Assembly (NCBI GenBank): GCA_033220425.1
Contig: CM065646.1
Location: 7,501-71,500, forward strand
Reading direction: 5' to 3'
Length of the DNA: 64,000 nucleotides
Origin: Lepraria neglecta
Taxonomy: Eukaryota > Ascomycota > Lecanoromycetes > Lecanorales > Stereocaulaceae
In this document: positions 1 through 9,142 of the stretch, piece after piece
How the letters are laid out: each line of letters starts with the position of its first letter
How positions within the stretch are numbered: position 1 is the first letter of the stretch
Position numbers and translations under genes: made by a program
Notes under the pieces: generated by a model
Seen by the model: only the letters and a program-made list of their open reading frames with translations
Database searches by the model: none
What the model was told of the DNA's origin: nothing

Positions 1-184
1 AAGAGGTCAGGGTTGCAAGCTTCGGTCCATTCTCACGTAGTCTGTGTGCCAAAACAACCCCGGAAAGGGTAGATGGCTGCTGATACCTCCCCGAAAGGAA
101 GCTTCCAGCACTGGGAGAATGTCGCCCGCCGAGGCAGACTAGCTTATCGTAACGTTAAAGCTGTAGGTGGCACATGAATGTTCT
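1..184 (-). other. 18S intron near E. coli position 989 (5' part)
   Basis: The conserved exon block ending GATTTTGTGGGTGGTGGT (minus strand, through 185) is followed by non-rRNA sequence rather than GCATGGCC. The exon ends in U, as group I introns require, and this is the known S989 insertion site. The intron runs off the left end, so its length and 3' splice site are unknown. Confidence 0.8.
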
Positions 185-289
185 ACCACCACCCACAAAA
201 TCAAGAAAGAGCTCTCAATCTGTCAATCCTTATTGTGTCTGGACCTGGTGAGTTTCCCCGTGTTGAGTCAAATTAAGCCGCAGGCTCCA

Positions 290-510
290 CGCGCTGTATC
301 CCTAGGCTTGCTGCCTGGGGGCCGATCATATCATAAGTAGCCCCGCTAAAGGACCACCGGCCACCACTTGATCTGTGGACCGAAGCCTCCACATTGGGGG
401 TTCGGCTGCGGGTACGTCTCGCCCGAGCGCTGAGACGGTCCACGCAGTTCAAAGGCCTCACCGCCCCGAAGAAACGGGGGGTTAATGGTATTCTAACCAG
501 GCGTTTTCTT
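290..510 (-). other. 18S intron near E. coli S940/S943
   Basis: About 221 nt separate exon sequence CACCACCAGGAG from TGGAGCCTGCGG, which are contiguous in normal 18S. The intron ends in G, as group I introns do. It is short and structured, with GC-rich pairing segments, and has no ORF, matching the small degenerate group I introns of lichen fungi. The last exon base is not the expected U, so the class assignment is moderate. Confidence 0.75.
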
Positions 511-537
511 CTCCTGGTGGTGCCCTTCCGTCAATGT

Positions 538-571
<34 letters not shown>

Positions 572-678
572 AGAACCCAAAGACTTTGATTTCTCGTAGG
601 GTGCCGAACGGGTCAAAATAATAACACCGTCCGATCCCCAGTCGGCATAGTTTATGGTTAAGACTACGACGGTATCTG

Positions 679-888
679 CGTGGCAGACCCCCGGGAAACC
701 CCGGAGGACTCGGCTATATTAGAAACGAGCCCCGGGAAGCCCGCCCATCAACATTCAGTCTGTAGACTGCACTCCGAAGAGCTTGGCTGTGGGTTCGCCT
801 CGGTCGCCCGAGACGGCCCCAACAGTTTGGTGATGTGGCCAGAGGAGAAACCCTCCGACTAGATGTGTGCTCTGGACGACCAAATACA
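679..888 (-). other. 18S intron near E. coli S788
   Basis: About 210 nt inserted between ATCGAAGACGAT and CAGATACCGTCG, contiguous in normal 18S. The 5' exon ends in U and the position matches the well-known S788 group I site. There is no homing-endonuclease ORF. Confidence 0.82.
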
Positions 889-918
889 ATCGTCTTCGAT
901 CCCCTAACTTTCGTTCAC

Positions 919-956
<38 letters not shown>

Positions 957-1325
957 AGTTAGTCTTCAATAAATCCAAGAATTTCACCTCTGACAATTGA
1001 ATACTGATGCCCCCGACTATCCCTATTAATCATTACGGCGGTCCTAGAAACCAACAAAATAGAACCACACGTCCTATTCTATTATTCCATGCTAATGTAT
1101 TCGAGCATAGGCCTGCTTTGAACACTCTAATTTTTTCAAAGTAAAAGTCCTGGATCCCCAACACAACCAATGAAGGCCATGCGGTTCCCCAGGAGGAAAG
1201 GCCCGGCCAAGCCAGTGCACGCGGTGAGGCGGACCGGTCAGCCAGGCCCAAGTTTCAACTACGAGCTTTTTAACTGCAACAACTTTAATATACGCTATTG
1301 GAGCTGGAATTACCGCGGCTGCTGG

Positions 1326-1608
1326 CCGTTGTTGTACCCTCGAAGGGGACCCCTGAAGGAAGAGGCCCCCGGGCCCTTCACGGGCGGGACTAGCACGTAC
1401 CTCAAGTGGACATCCGCCCACCGGCACCCTGGCGCGCGTTAATGAAGGGGGCGATGCCCCCGACAACGGGATATGGCGCCCAAAGCACCCTTCCCCGTAC
1501 CAGATACCTCGCGGGTTCGAACCCACTAAGCCGAGCCCCGACGGGTCGACGTGTGGCTGGCGTCAGCAGCAGGAGATCGGATCTCCCGAGCCGGAACACT
1601 GAAGTGCC
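1326..1608 (-). other. 18S intron near E. coli S516
   Basis: About 283 nt inserted in the 530-loop sequence GGCAAGTCTGGTG / CCAGCAGCCGCGG, the very common S516 group I site. The 5' exon ends at or next to U. It contains GC-rich self-complementary segments (for example around 1345-1400) and no credible protein. Confidence 0.82.
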
Positions 1609-1814
1609 CACCAGACTTGCCCTCCAATTGTTCCTCGTTAAGGGATTTAAATTGTACTCATTCCAATTACAAGACCCAAAAGAGCCCTGTATCAGTATTT
1701 ATTGTCACTACCTCCCCGTGTCGGGATTGGGTAATTTGCGCGCCTGCTGCCTTCCTTGGATGTGGTAGCCGTTTCTCAGGCTCCCTCTCCGGAATAGAAC
1801 CCTAATTCCCCGTT

Positions 1815-2017
1815 CATATCACCCCCGGCGGCAAAGCCGGGCGGTTTAGCATGTACCGAAAGCCCCCGGAGGGGCCCACCGCTTTGCATGCGTTCGGGCG
1901 GCCTTTGCGTGGTAGGCTCGCCCCAGAGTCGGCCCCGAAAGACGTCTTCTGAGCCAGCGGTGTCGCCGGAAACGCCCGGAGGCGCTCCCGACGATCGTGC
2001 CTACGGGCAACGTTTTC
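1815..2017 (-). other. 18S intron in the ATGGTTTCAACGGG region
   Basis: About 203 nt lie between exon sequence CCATGGTTTCTACGGGT and AACGGGGAATTAGGG, contiguous in normal fungal 18S. It is rich in short GC stems. I have not fixed the exact E. coli-equivalent position, which is roughly 265-300. Confidence 0.75.
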
Positions 2018-2275
2018 ACCCGTAGAAACCATGGTAGGCCACTATCCTACCATCGAAAGTTGATAGGGCAGAAATTTGAATGAACCATCGCCGGCGCAAG
2101 GCCATGCGATTCGTTGAGTTATTATGAATCACCAAGGAGCCCCGAAGGGCATTGGTTTTTTATCTAATAAATACACCCCTTCCGAAGTTGAGGTTTTTAG
2201 CATGTATTAGCTCTAGAATTACCACAGGTATCCAAGTAGTAAGGTACTATCAAATAAACGATAACTGATTTAATG

Positions 2276-2458
2276 CCCAAGTCCCGGGTATGTGACTACC
2301 GGGAGAGACTATATCTTAACCAGGACGCGGACGCCCCAGCCTGGTGTCGTGTAGTCGTTGGACCCGGACAACGCCGGGCTGCGGGTTCAAAGCCCCACAT
2401 TTTGACACTGTCGCAGGGCGCAAGCCTGCTGTATATTCGGAACGGCCCATTAAATTCA
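2276..2458 (-). other. 18S intron within GGCTCATTAAATC
   Basis: About 183 nt split the conserved 5'-domain block TGCGAATGGCT / CATTAAATCAG. The site corresponds roughly to E. coli position 110-115. The insert is short even for a group I intron, so it may be a strongly reduced one. Confidence 0.72.
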
Positions 2459-2556
2459 AGCCATTCGCAGTTTCACCGTATAGATTGCTTATACTTAGAC
2501 ATGCATGGCTTAATCTTTGAGACAAGCATATGACTACTGGCAGAATCAACCAGGTA

Positions 2557-5500
2557 ACTATCTTTACCGGGCAGGCCTCCGCCCCGGAGGGCGACGGCCC
2601 CGGAAAACCTCCAGAGAGGTGGTCAGGGTTAGTTAAGAGGTCCGGGGCCCTGGCCGAAGCCGGTGCCCCGGCCCGGGGAACCCCCGAGGCCAAAGCCAAA
2701 GGGAGATCCACGGGCCATCCAATTGCCCCCACTGAGTTGCCCAAGAGGCGGTCCGTACACAGTACGTGGGGATTCGCGACGCAGAACGCCGGCCCACTTT
2801 GCGACATACACCCCCCGGAAGGAGGATACCAGCCACCCGTCACGCCCGGAGACGGCTACGGGCTTCGGTTGACCCCCGAGTGTCTTACGGATAGTGATAG
2901 CCATCGGCCACCCATCCACAGACTCCGTCGGAGCCTACGGGGTGAACCCCATAGGTCTTCGATCCACCCTCGTCCGAGCGCGGTATTCCTGTTGGAGGGC
3001 TAACCCTCCTCTAGAAACCCATACGACGGTCGGGTGGGGCGACCTACCACCCAGGCCGAAGCCAACGGCCACCTCGAAGGCGCACGCTGTATTCGGAAAC
3101 TCGGCCCACGGTTGGCGATCATGCGGCCATGGGACATGATTGACCCCGCCCTGGATCCAATTTGAACGGACGCCCATGCTACCCAAAATCCGGTATGTGT
3201 GGCTCATACCCTGGAAATCAGTCCGCCAGAGTCCATACCTTACCGGTAAGGACTCCCCCGGAGAGGCCAGATACTTGGGGTGATACGTGGGTCCAGACTG
3301 GATCCACACACCACATTTTTCCATACCTGTTGCCCCCAGGAACCCTTGGAAATCACAGCTCCCGGGACACACTTCAGGAAAGGTCCAAGGGGGAAGCGCC
3401 GTGTCCGGATGGCCTCTGCACGCTTCTACCCTAAACCGTCCCCGTTGTCAACCCCGAAACTTGCTCTTTCATTAGATCGGAATTACTTCCTTTCCAAATA
3501 TGCTCCGACTATGGTTCGATCAACTTTTCGTGTGCACAGGTTAAGCTGGAAAAATAAAATTCAAAAAACCGTAAAACGTCAAAAAGTGGAATTTTCCCGA
3601 ACGGTCTCAAAAGATAAGCTGACTTTCCTGAGGACTTGGCCTCGTTTTCAAAATTTCGATCGGAGTTCTATAGGTGGTATGGGCGTCGGCCGACCGCCGG
3701 GTAGTCAGGGTAAATTTTGACCCCGGAAAATCGATATCTTCGACGGTACGGATGATTATTTCTATACACCCTATTAGATTTATATTGATATTTTTCGTAT
3801 AATACGATAATCTAAGGTAGTTACCGATCTACATTCGATATATATATTAAATATAGATAATATCGAAGTTTTCGGAGAAATTGATACAACTCAAGTATAT
3901 TTTTTAATAGGAATAATAAATTCTTAGAGCTTATTATATTTCTATATAGAATTTCGTTAATACCAAATCAATTCAATATAATCTATATTAATATACGTAA
4001 AGATATACTACTAAACTTCTACTCCTCTATTTTAACCCTCTCTACCGTAGAATAAAGTCGATCGGAGAGGAGTTCGGAAAAAAAACCCCGGCTACCCGGG
4101 TAGTAAAGGTGAAAAGTGACGGTCTTGGGCTTTTAGTAGAGATTACCGGGTAGCGAGGGTGAAAAAACGGTCGGGAGACCGTATAGATAAAAATTCACCC
4201 TCCCTACCCGGCGGTCGCTCGAACTCTAAGTGCCGAGTAGAGGAGGATAGAGTACGAGTGAAATTTCACCCCCGTTATCCGGCGGTCGCCCGCTCGAACT
4301 CTGAGCGCCGGGTAGACGATAGGGCAAGTAGTGAAATTTCACCCTCCTTACCCGGCGGTCGTCTTCACCCTCCCTACCCGGCGGTCGCCCGAACTCTGAG
4401 CGCCGGGTAGACGATGGGACTGGAGTGAAATTCACCCTCCCTACCCGGCGGTCGCCCGCCCGAACTCTGAGCGCCGGGTAGACGATGGGATACGAGTAAA
4501 ATTCACCCTCCTTACCCGGCGGTCGTCTTCACCCTACCCGGCGGTCGCCCGAACTCTGAGCGCCGGGTAGACGATGGGACAGGAGTGAAATTCACCCTCC
4601 CTACCCGGCGGTCGCCCGCCCGAACTCTGAGCGCCGGGTAGACGATGGGACAGGAGTGAAATTCACCCTCCCTACCCGGCGGTCGCCCGCCCGAACTCTG
4701 AGCGCCGGGTAGACGATGGGGTACGAGTAAAATTCACCCTCCCTACCCGGCGGTCGCTCGAACTCTAAGTGCCGATTAGAGGATAGGATACGAGTGAAAT
4801 TTCACCCCCTTTACCCGGCGGTCGTATTCACCCCCCTTACCCGGCGGTCGCCCGCCCGAACTCTGAGCGCCGGGTAGGCGATGGGGCAGGAGTGAAATTC
4901 ACCCTCCCTACCCGGCGATCGCTCGAAGTCTAAGTGCCGAGTAGGTAAGAATGGGCAAGAGTAAAAATTCACCCTCTCTACCCGGCGGTCGCCCGCTCGA
5001 ACTCTGAGCGCCGGGTAGGCGATGGGGCAGGAGTGAAATTCACTCTCCCTACCCGGCAGTCGTATTCACCCCCCTTACCCGGCGGTCGTCTTCACCCTCC
5101 CTACCCGGCGGTCGCCCGAACTCTGAGCGCCGGGTAGACGATGGGACAGGAGTGAAATTCACCCTCCCTACCCGGCGGTCGCCCGCTCGAACTCTGAGCG
5201 CCGGGTAGGCGATGGGGCAGGAGTGAAATTCACCCTCCCTACCCGGCGATCGCTCGAACTCTGAGTGCCGGGTAGGTAAGAATGGGCAAGAGTCAAAATT
5301 CACCCTCTCTACCCGGCGGTCGCCCGAACTCTGAGCGCCGGGTAAGTGATAGAATACGAGTGAAAATTCACCCTCCCTACCCGGCGGTCGCCCGCCCGAA
5401 CTCTGAGCGCCGGGTAGACGATGGGGTACGAGTAAAATTCACCCTTCTTACCCGGCGGTCGTATTCACCCTCCCTACCCGGCGGTCGCCCGAACTCTGAG

Positions 5501-6371
5501 CGCCGGGTAGACGATGGAACAGGAGTGAAATTCACCCTCCCTACCCGGCGGTCGCCCGCCCGAACTCTGAGCGCCGGGTAGACGATGGGGTACGAGTAAA
5601 ATTCACCCTTCTTACCCGGCGGTCGTATTCACCCTCCCTACCCGGCGATCGCTCGAACTCTGAGTGCCGGGTAGGTAAGAATGGGCAAGAGTCAAAATTC
5701 ACCCTCTCTACCCGGCGGTCGCCCGAACTCTGAGCGCCGGGTAGGTGATAGGATACGAGTCAAAATTCACCCTCTCTACCCGGCGGTCGCCCGAACTCTG
5801 AGCGCCGGGTAGGTGATAGGATACGAGTGAAAATTCACCCTCCCTACCCGGCGGTTGGCCGTCAATCATTTCTACCGCAACCCCTATCCGCCGTCGCGCT
5901 AGCAGCCGACCGCCGGGTACTAAAGGTAAAAGCTCTTGGCCGATTTTGCTGGCGGCCGAGATCCAAATATTTCCCGTAAACCCGCCGAGCGCCGGGTAAC
6001 CCATGTGAAAAGTGCCTCCCCCCTCGGCCGCCGCCCCTGCCCCAAAATCCTCCTCCACCCTCAGTCGCCCGCGATGATGAAAAATCGAGCGCCGGGGACC
6101 CGCCCGCCCCAAAATCCCGTTTTCTCGACGCCCCTTTCACCCTACCTACCCGGCGCTCACCCCGCCCCAACCCGGGCCTGTTGGCACTCCCATCTTCGAC
6201 CCCGGGTACCACCGCCCGGCCGAACCCCCATCCCCCCTACGAGGGTCGACCCGCCGCGCCCGACCGGGAGGGACGCCCTCTATACCGACCCTCCCGAGTC
6301 CCCCCTTCCGGCCGCCCCGGTGAACGGGTGTGTTACGGCCGATGGGGGAGTTATCGAACTCCCGATAAAAT
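2557..6371 (-). other. rDNA 5' ETS and intergenic spacer
   Basis: This stretch of about 3.8 kb lies between the 18S 5' end and the 3' end of the next unit's 28S, so it is the external transcribed spacer plus intergenic spacer. The part next to 18S (2557-3440) is GC-rich, as expected for an ETS. 3540-4080 is AT-rich. 4150-5850 is a tandem array (separate entry) and 5860-6370 is C-rich. No 5S gene and no credible protein gene were seen. The Pol I promoter and termination sites should lie here, but I cannot point to them. Confidence 0.85.
4150..5850. repeat. IGS tandem array of ~75-bp palindromic units (about 20)
   Basis: A unit of about 70-100 bp recurs roughly 20 times. The core is TACCCGGCGGTCGCCCG, a short spacer CCGAACTCT, then GAGCGCCGGGTAG, followed by GATGGGACAGGAGTGAAATT and CACCCTCCC. 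The two ends of the core are reverse complements (TACCCGGCG / CGCCGGGTA), so every unit can form a hairpin of about 9-12 bp. Some units have an extra half copy (CTTACCCGGCGGTCGTATT). Looser, single copies occur at 4090-4160 and 5990-6150. Open frames across the array are by-products of the repeat. Confidence 0.93.
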
Positions 6372-6450
6372 CTAGCTGGTGGAGCGGCTGACGCTCAGCG
6401 GATCGTAACAACAAGGCTACTCTACCGCGTACACGACCGTACCAGGCGAC
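6372..6450 (-). rRNA. 28S (LSU) rRNA 3'-end stub of the adjoining unit
   Basis: The minus strand reads GTAGAGTAGCCTTGTTGTTA (6406-6425) followed by CGATCCGCTGAG. This is the very conserved 3' terminus of fungal 28S just before the IGS. Upstream, a CTTGG..CCTGG..GCGG block keeps the expected spacing for some 35 nt, then similarity stops in AT-rich DNA at about 6450. Only the last ~80 bases of 28S are therefore present. This marks the physical end of the rDNA array and orients it: the array continues to the left, and the flank begins here. Confidence 0.85.
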
Positions 6451-6801
6451 CAAGTTTTTATCTAGAAACTTTCGTATTTTAAATATTTAATATTAATTAT
6501 TCCTTCTATAATTATTCCCGTCAATAGATTTCCCTCGATAACAATTTCTTTATTTCTCTATTTTTATCTATCTCTCTTAGATTACGCCCGAGTATAGTTG
6601 GGTCTAAAGTTGGTGTGCACGAGTTGTACACGAAATTTTTTTTTCAAAAACCACTTTTTCAACCTTTTTGACTTGCGAAAACTAAAGTTTCAAGCGCCGG
6701 CCTAGAGCAAGTTATAGGGGCAGATAAGACGATACTTGTCATGGAGCGCCAAGACCCATGACGCTTGCCAAGCCGCTACAGGGCTGAATCCCGTATATAG
6801 G
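6451..6801. other. AT-rich rDNA flank, no gene seen
   Basis: Mostly AT-rich non-coding sequence. It contains a 10-base T run near 6638-6647, and a near-palindrome in which CATGGAGCGCC is echoed by GACCCATGACGC (6739-6772). No ORF, rRNA or recognisable mobile-element end was found. Confidence 0.5.
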
Positions 6802-7027
6802 TGTAATACCAACTATCATGTTGGAAGGGGTCTGTCTTGTTAGTGAAGCTGTTCCGATGTCTCCTAGTGCGCGGAGCGCTAGAGTGGATCGGGATGATGT
6901 TCGACCGACTTGGCAGCTGTCAGGAGCTAGGCTCTCAGTGGTGCGCTAGCTGCCTGATAGCGGCTATGTGTTACCCGCAGGAAAAAGCTTAAGGAGCGGT
7001 CTATCTACTTCTTTCCTGAGGATCCTT
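6802..7027 (+). repeat. half LTR of family A, forward
   Basis: Matches the first ~225 of 452 bp of the family A LTR (compare 52249-52473), starting TGTAATACCAACTATCATG. It ends exactly where a full reverse-oriented LTR of the same family begins, forming a large imperfect palindrome. Fossil. Confidence 0.88.
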
Positions 7028-7479
7028 TGTGAGGTATGCTCCCCGTCAGCGGGCCGTTATCGCTCCGTGAACTAGGCTCCTCGCTGGCGGACCGTTGCTG
7101 CGCCCTAGGATCTGCGTCCCGCGGGCGCTACGATGTCGGACTGCGGCTCAGCTCTTCGCTGGCGTTACGCTGCTGCATACAAAGGTATTCAAAGACGTGA
7201 AGTGGTCATATCACTGGCACAGTATAGATGGTTCTGTATTAGAACTAATCACTAAGGATCCTCAGGAAAGAAGTGGGCAGACCGCTCCTTAAGCTTCTTC
7301 CTGCGGGTAACACATAGCCGCTATCAGGCAGCTAGCGCACCACTGAGAACCTAGCTCCTGACAGCTGCCAAGTCGGTCGAACATCATTCCGATCCACGCC
7401 AGCGCTCCGCGCACTAAGAGACATCGGAACAGCTTCACTAACAAGGCAGACCCCTTCCAACATGATAGTTGGTATTACA
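7028..7479 (-). repeat. solo LTR of family A, reverse
   Basis: A full-length 452-bp LTR, reverse of 52249-52700: it starts TGTGAGGTATGCTCC and ends GTTGGTATTACA. There is no matching target duplication on its two sides, so it may be a recombination product rather than a simple solo LTR. The small open frame inside (7095-7292) also occurs in the copy at 20991 and is just LTR sequence. Fossil. Confidence 0.9.
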
Positions 7480-7638
7480 ATACCCTTAGTAGGCGATTAG
7501 ACTATATAGAAGAAAAGAGTATTACGGAACGACTAATCCTAAAGAAGGACGCGGACGGATTACTAGTACTATACTAGATATTAGCAGCGACCCCTTATAT
7601 ATTAGGACCTAATATAACTAATAGGATCGTAAAGGCCT
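7480..7638 (+). mobile_element. chromovirus fragment C4, left piece
   Basis: RIP-decayed fragment matching pol-integrase sequence of the chromoviruses at 29790-29940 and 39540-39690 (reverse strand there). It continues after element B at 18008, the two pieces being joined by the GGCCT target duplication. Fossil, heavily decayed. Confidence 0.8.
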
Positions 7639-7791
7639 TGGCAGGGTCTCAGTAAGGATGAAATATGCAACGCGCAAAGATCACAATGAACGAGTTATTG
7701 GGGTTGAATGAGATGTTGTTTTTTTCTAGCTACTGAGCGGAAGAAATACATAAGGCAAGCGCAAGCGCTTACTAATCCAGCAACCATAACA
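7639..7791 (-). repeat. element B 3' LTR
   Basis: 153-bp LTR; on the minus strand it begins TGTTATGGTTGCTGG and ends GACCCTGCCA. Near-identical partner at 17855-18007. Confidence 0.95.
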
Positions 7792-8074
7792 GTTGCCCCC
7801 GCCGAAAGATGCCGTTCGCCCACGAGGCATCAAGAAGCTAGAAGAAGCTAGAAAAAGCTCTATACATCAAGAGGATCGTATTGCCAGGTCGAGATTCTGT
7901 ACGAGCCGACTATCATCCGGGGCCGCTGTCATGAAGAAAAGTGGGCGACATCATTCAGGGTCGCCGTCATTAGGAATGAAAACTCGATAGGTGGAGTATT
8001 AGTGCCGTGCCTTTTCTCAGGAATGAAAACATCGATAGGTGGAGTATTAGTGCTGTGCCTTTTTTCAGCCATAC

Positions 8075-9142
8075 TTATTCGGTAACGTATAGCTCCCCTC
8101 GAGCATTGAGCTCGATATCACCGTCTTCCACCAGCTTCCCGAAGTTCTCTGAAGGAGCTTGTCTCCAGCTCTCAAATGAACCATCATGGAAGGTGACACG
8201 CGATATAGCAGGGAAAGCATCGGTGAAAAGAACAATAGCGTCGTTGACACGTTTAGCGATACCGTTACAGTATGCCCGATTGTCCGTAAGCTCGTCCATT
8301 TCGTTCTTTGCAGCTTTAAAAGCGCCCTGGACCTTTGAAGTTTGCGTAGGAACCTTCGTCTGCGGCATGAATAATTTCCAGTAGGTAACAATCCTGCTCC
8401 ACTTGAACATGCGTGCAGTGTAGCCGTTGAATGCCTCATAAAATCCTTCAAGCAGCCACGCTATAGCTACTACCTTTCCTTCCGCGATACGTAAGTTCTT
8501 CCTGAGGTTTTCATTGTCCAGAGTTAGGGTAGCGATGAGCTTGTCCTTTACATCGTCATCTGGTGGTGGCTCCTCTTCATCTTCATCGCTATCGATAAGA
8601 ATCATATTCGGCTTTTGCTTTGCGGGTGTAGTATTTTTTGGAGGTGGTAGAGGCTCCTGCGTAGACTCCTGCGTAGGCTCCTGCGTAGTGTCCTTCCTTG
8701 GTATAGTCTTCTCGCCCTTTCCTTTTACCTCAGTCACCAATTCCTTCAGCGGTATCCCCACCTTCTGACGCTTCGGCGGCGGGCCCGGCGTGTTTTTTCC
8801 TCCCTTACGCTTTAACTTCAAAGCCGTCTCCGTGGCCTCACCCGGCGCAGCCTGAATTTCACAAACTCGGCCGTTGACGATAGTATGCTTGTTATGTACC
8901 TTCACCCCAGTGAAATCCTCCTGGTCCATATTGTACGACCGCTCTCCTTCATCTCTATGCATCTGCATGCATCCGAACGGAACCTTGTAGACCCATTTTT
9001 CTATTTTGCTATCGTAACGCTTTGCTGCCTGGCCACGATTCGTCCATTCCGAACACAGCGGGTCCCTTGAATGGAAGACCGCAGGCCATCTCTTGTAGCG
9101 CTCTGTCCGAGAGATTGCTTCATTCTCGGCAATATTAGCCAC
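8075..9142 (-). CDS. element B extra open segment 2, unknown function
   Basis: An open segment of about 355 codons at the 3' end of element B, directly after extra segment 1. I recognise no family. Seen in it (numbered from the segment start): an Arg/Trp/Tyr-rich N-terminal part (1-100); a basic cluster KLKRKGGK..PPKRQK (about 109-126) that could be a nuclear localisation signal; TQEP-type short repeats (153-164); a hydrophobic patch ILID followed directly by an acidic run (about 181-191), the usual look of a SUMO-interaction motif; and a leucine/lysine helical stretch (about 198-260) likely to form a coiled coil. There is no signal peptide and no membrane segment, so it is not an envelope-like protein. 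It begins without a strong start codon, so its true N terminus is uncertain. It stays open although gag and pol do not. Confidence 0.6.
   Translation of the reverse strand: MANIAENEAISRTERYKRWPAVFHSRDPLCSEWTNRGQAAKRYDSKIEKWVYKVPFGCMQMHRDEGERSYNMDQEDFTGVKVHNKHTIVNGRVCEIQAAPGEATETALKLKRKGGKNTPGPPPKRQKVGIPLKELVTEVKGKGEKTIPRKDTTQEPTQESTQEPLPPPKNTTPAKQKPNMILIDSDEDEEEPPPDDDVKDKLIATLTLDNENLRKNLRIAEGKVVAIAWLLEGFYEAFNGYTARMFKWSRIVTYWKLFMPQTKVPTQTSKVQGAFKAAKNEMDELTDNRAYCNGIAKRVNDAIVLFTDAFPAISRVTFHDGSFESWRQAPSENFGKLVEDGDIELNARGELYVTE

Larger units (their letters stand above)
185..2556 (-). rRNA. 18S (SSU) rRNA gene, 3' part off window, intron-rich
   Basis: Small-subunit ribosomal RNA read on the minus strand. 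The 5' end is clear at about 2556, where the reverse strand gives the universal start TACCTGGTTGATTCTGCCAG. Conserved blocks follow in order: the AATTCCAGC/GCAGCCGCGG region near 1310, GGATTTATTGAAGACTAACT near 970, and AAACTTAAAG and GCCTGCGGCTTAATTTGACT near 260-550. Exon blocks I place at 185-289, 511-678, 889-1325, 1609-1814, 2018-2275 and 2459-2556. Five complete introns and one cut by the window edge interrupt it, each at or near a highly conserved rRNA site. The gene's 3' end, ITS and 28S of this unit lie to the left of the window. The exon sequence looks intact apart from a few substitutions, so this is probably a functional terminal unit of the array. Known role: core of the 40S ribosomal subunit, transcribed by RNA polymerase I. 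Confidence 0.97.

Noticed and set aside
1092-3434. Long open frames overlapping the 18S gene and ETS
   Set aside because: The underlying sequence is clearly rRNA, rRNA introns and spacer; the frames have no protein signatures.
4159-5581. Repeated open frames in the IGS array (arginine/serine-rich, both strands)
   Set aside because: They are produced by the ~75-bp palindromic repeat, change frame with unit length, and lie in an rDNA spacer.
4150-5850. CRISPR-like array of repeats and spacers
   Set aside because: The organism is a fungus, the 'spacers' are themselves near-identical, and the units belong to the rDNA IGS.
7095-7292. 65-codon frame repeated exactly at 21058-21255
   Set aside because: Identity is explained by the shared family A LTR; it crosses no conserved protein motif.
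8514-8768. Ser/Gly/Phe-rich plus-strand frame inside element B
   Set aside because: Shadow of the acidic and TQEP-repeat part of the minus-strand extra segment 2.
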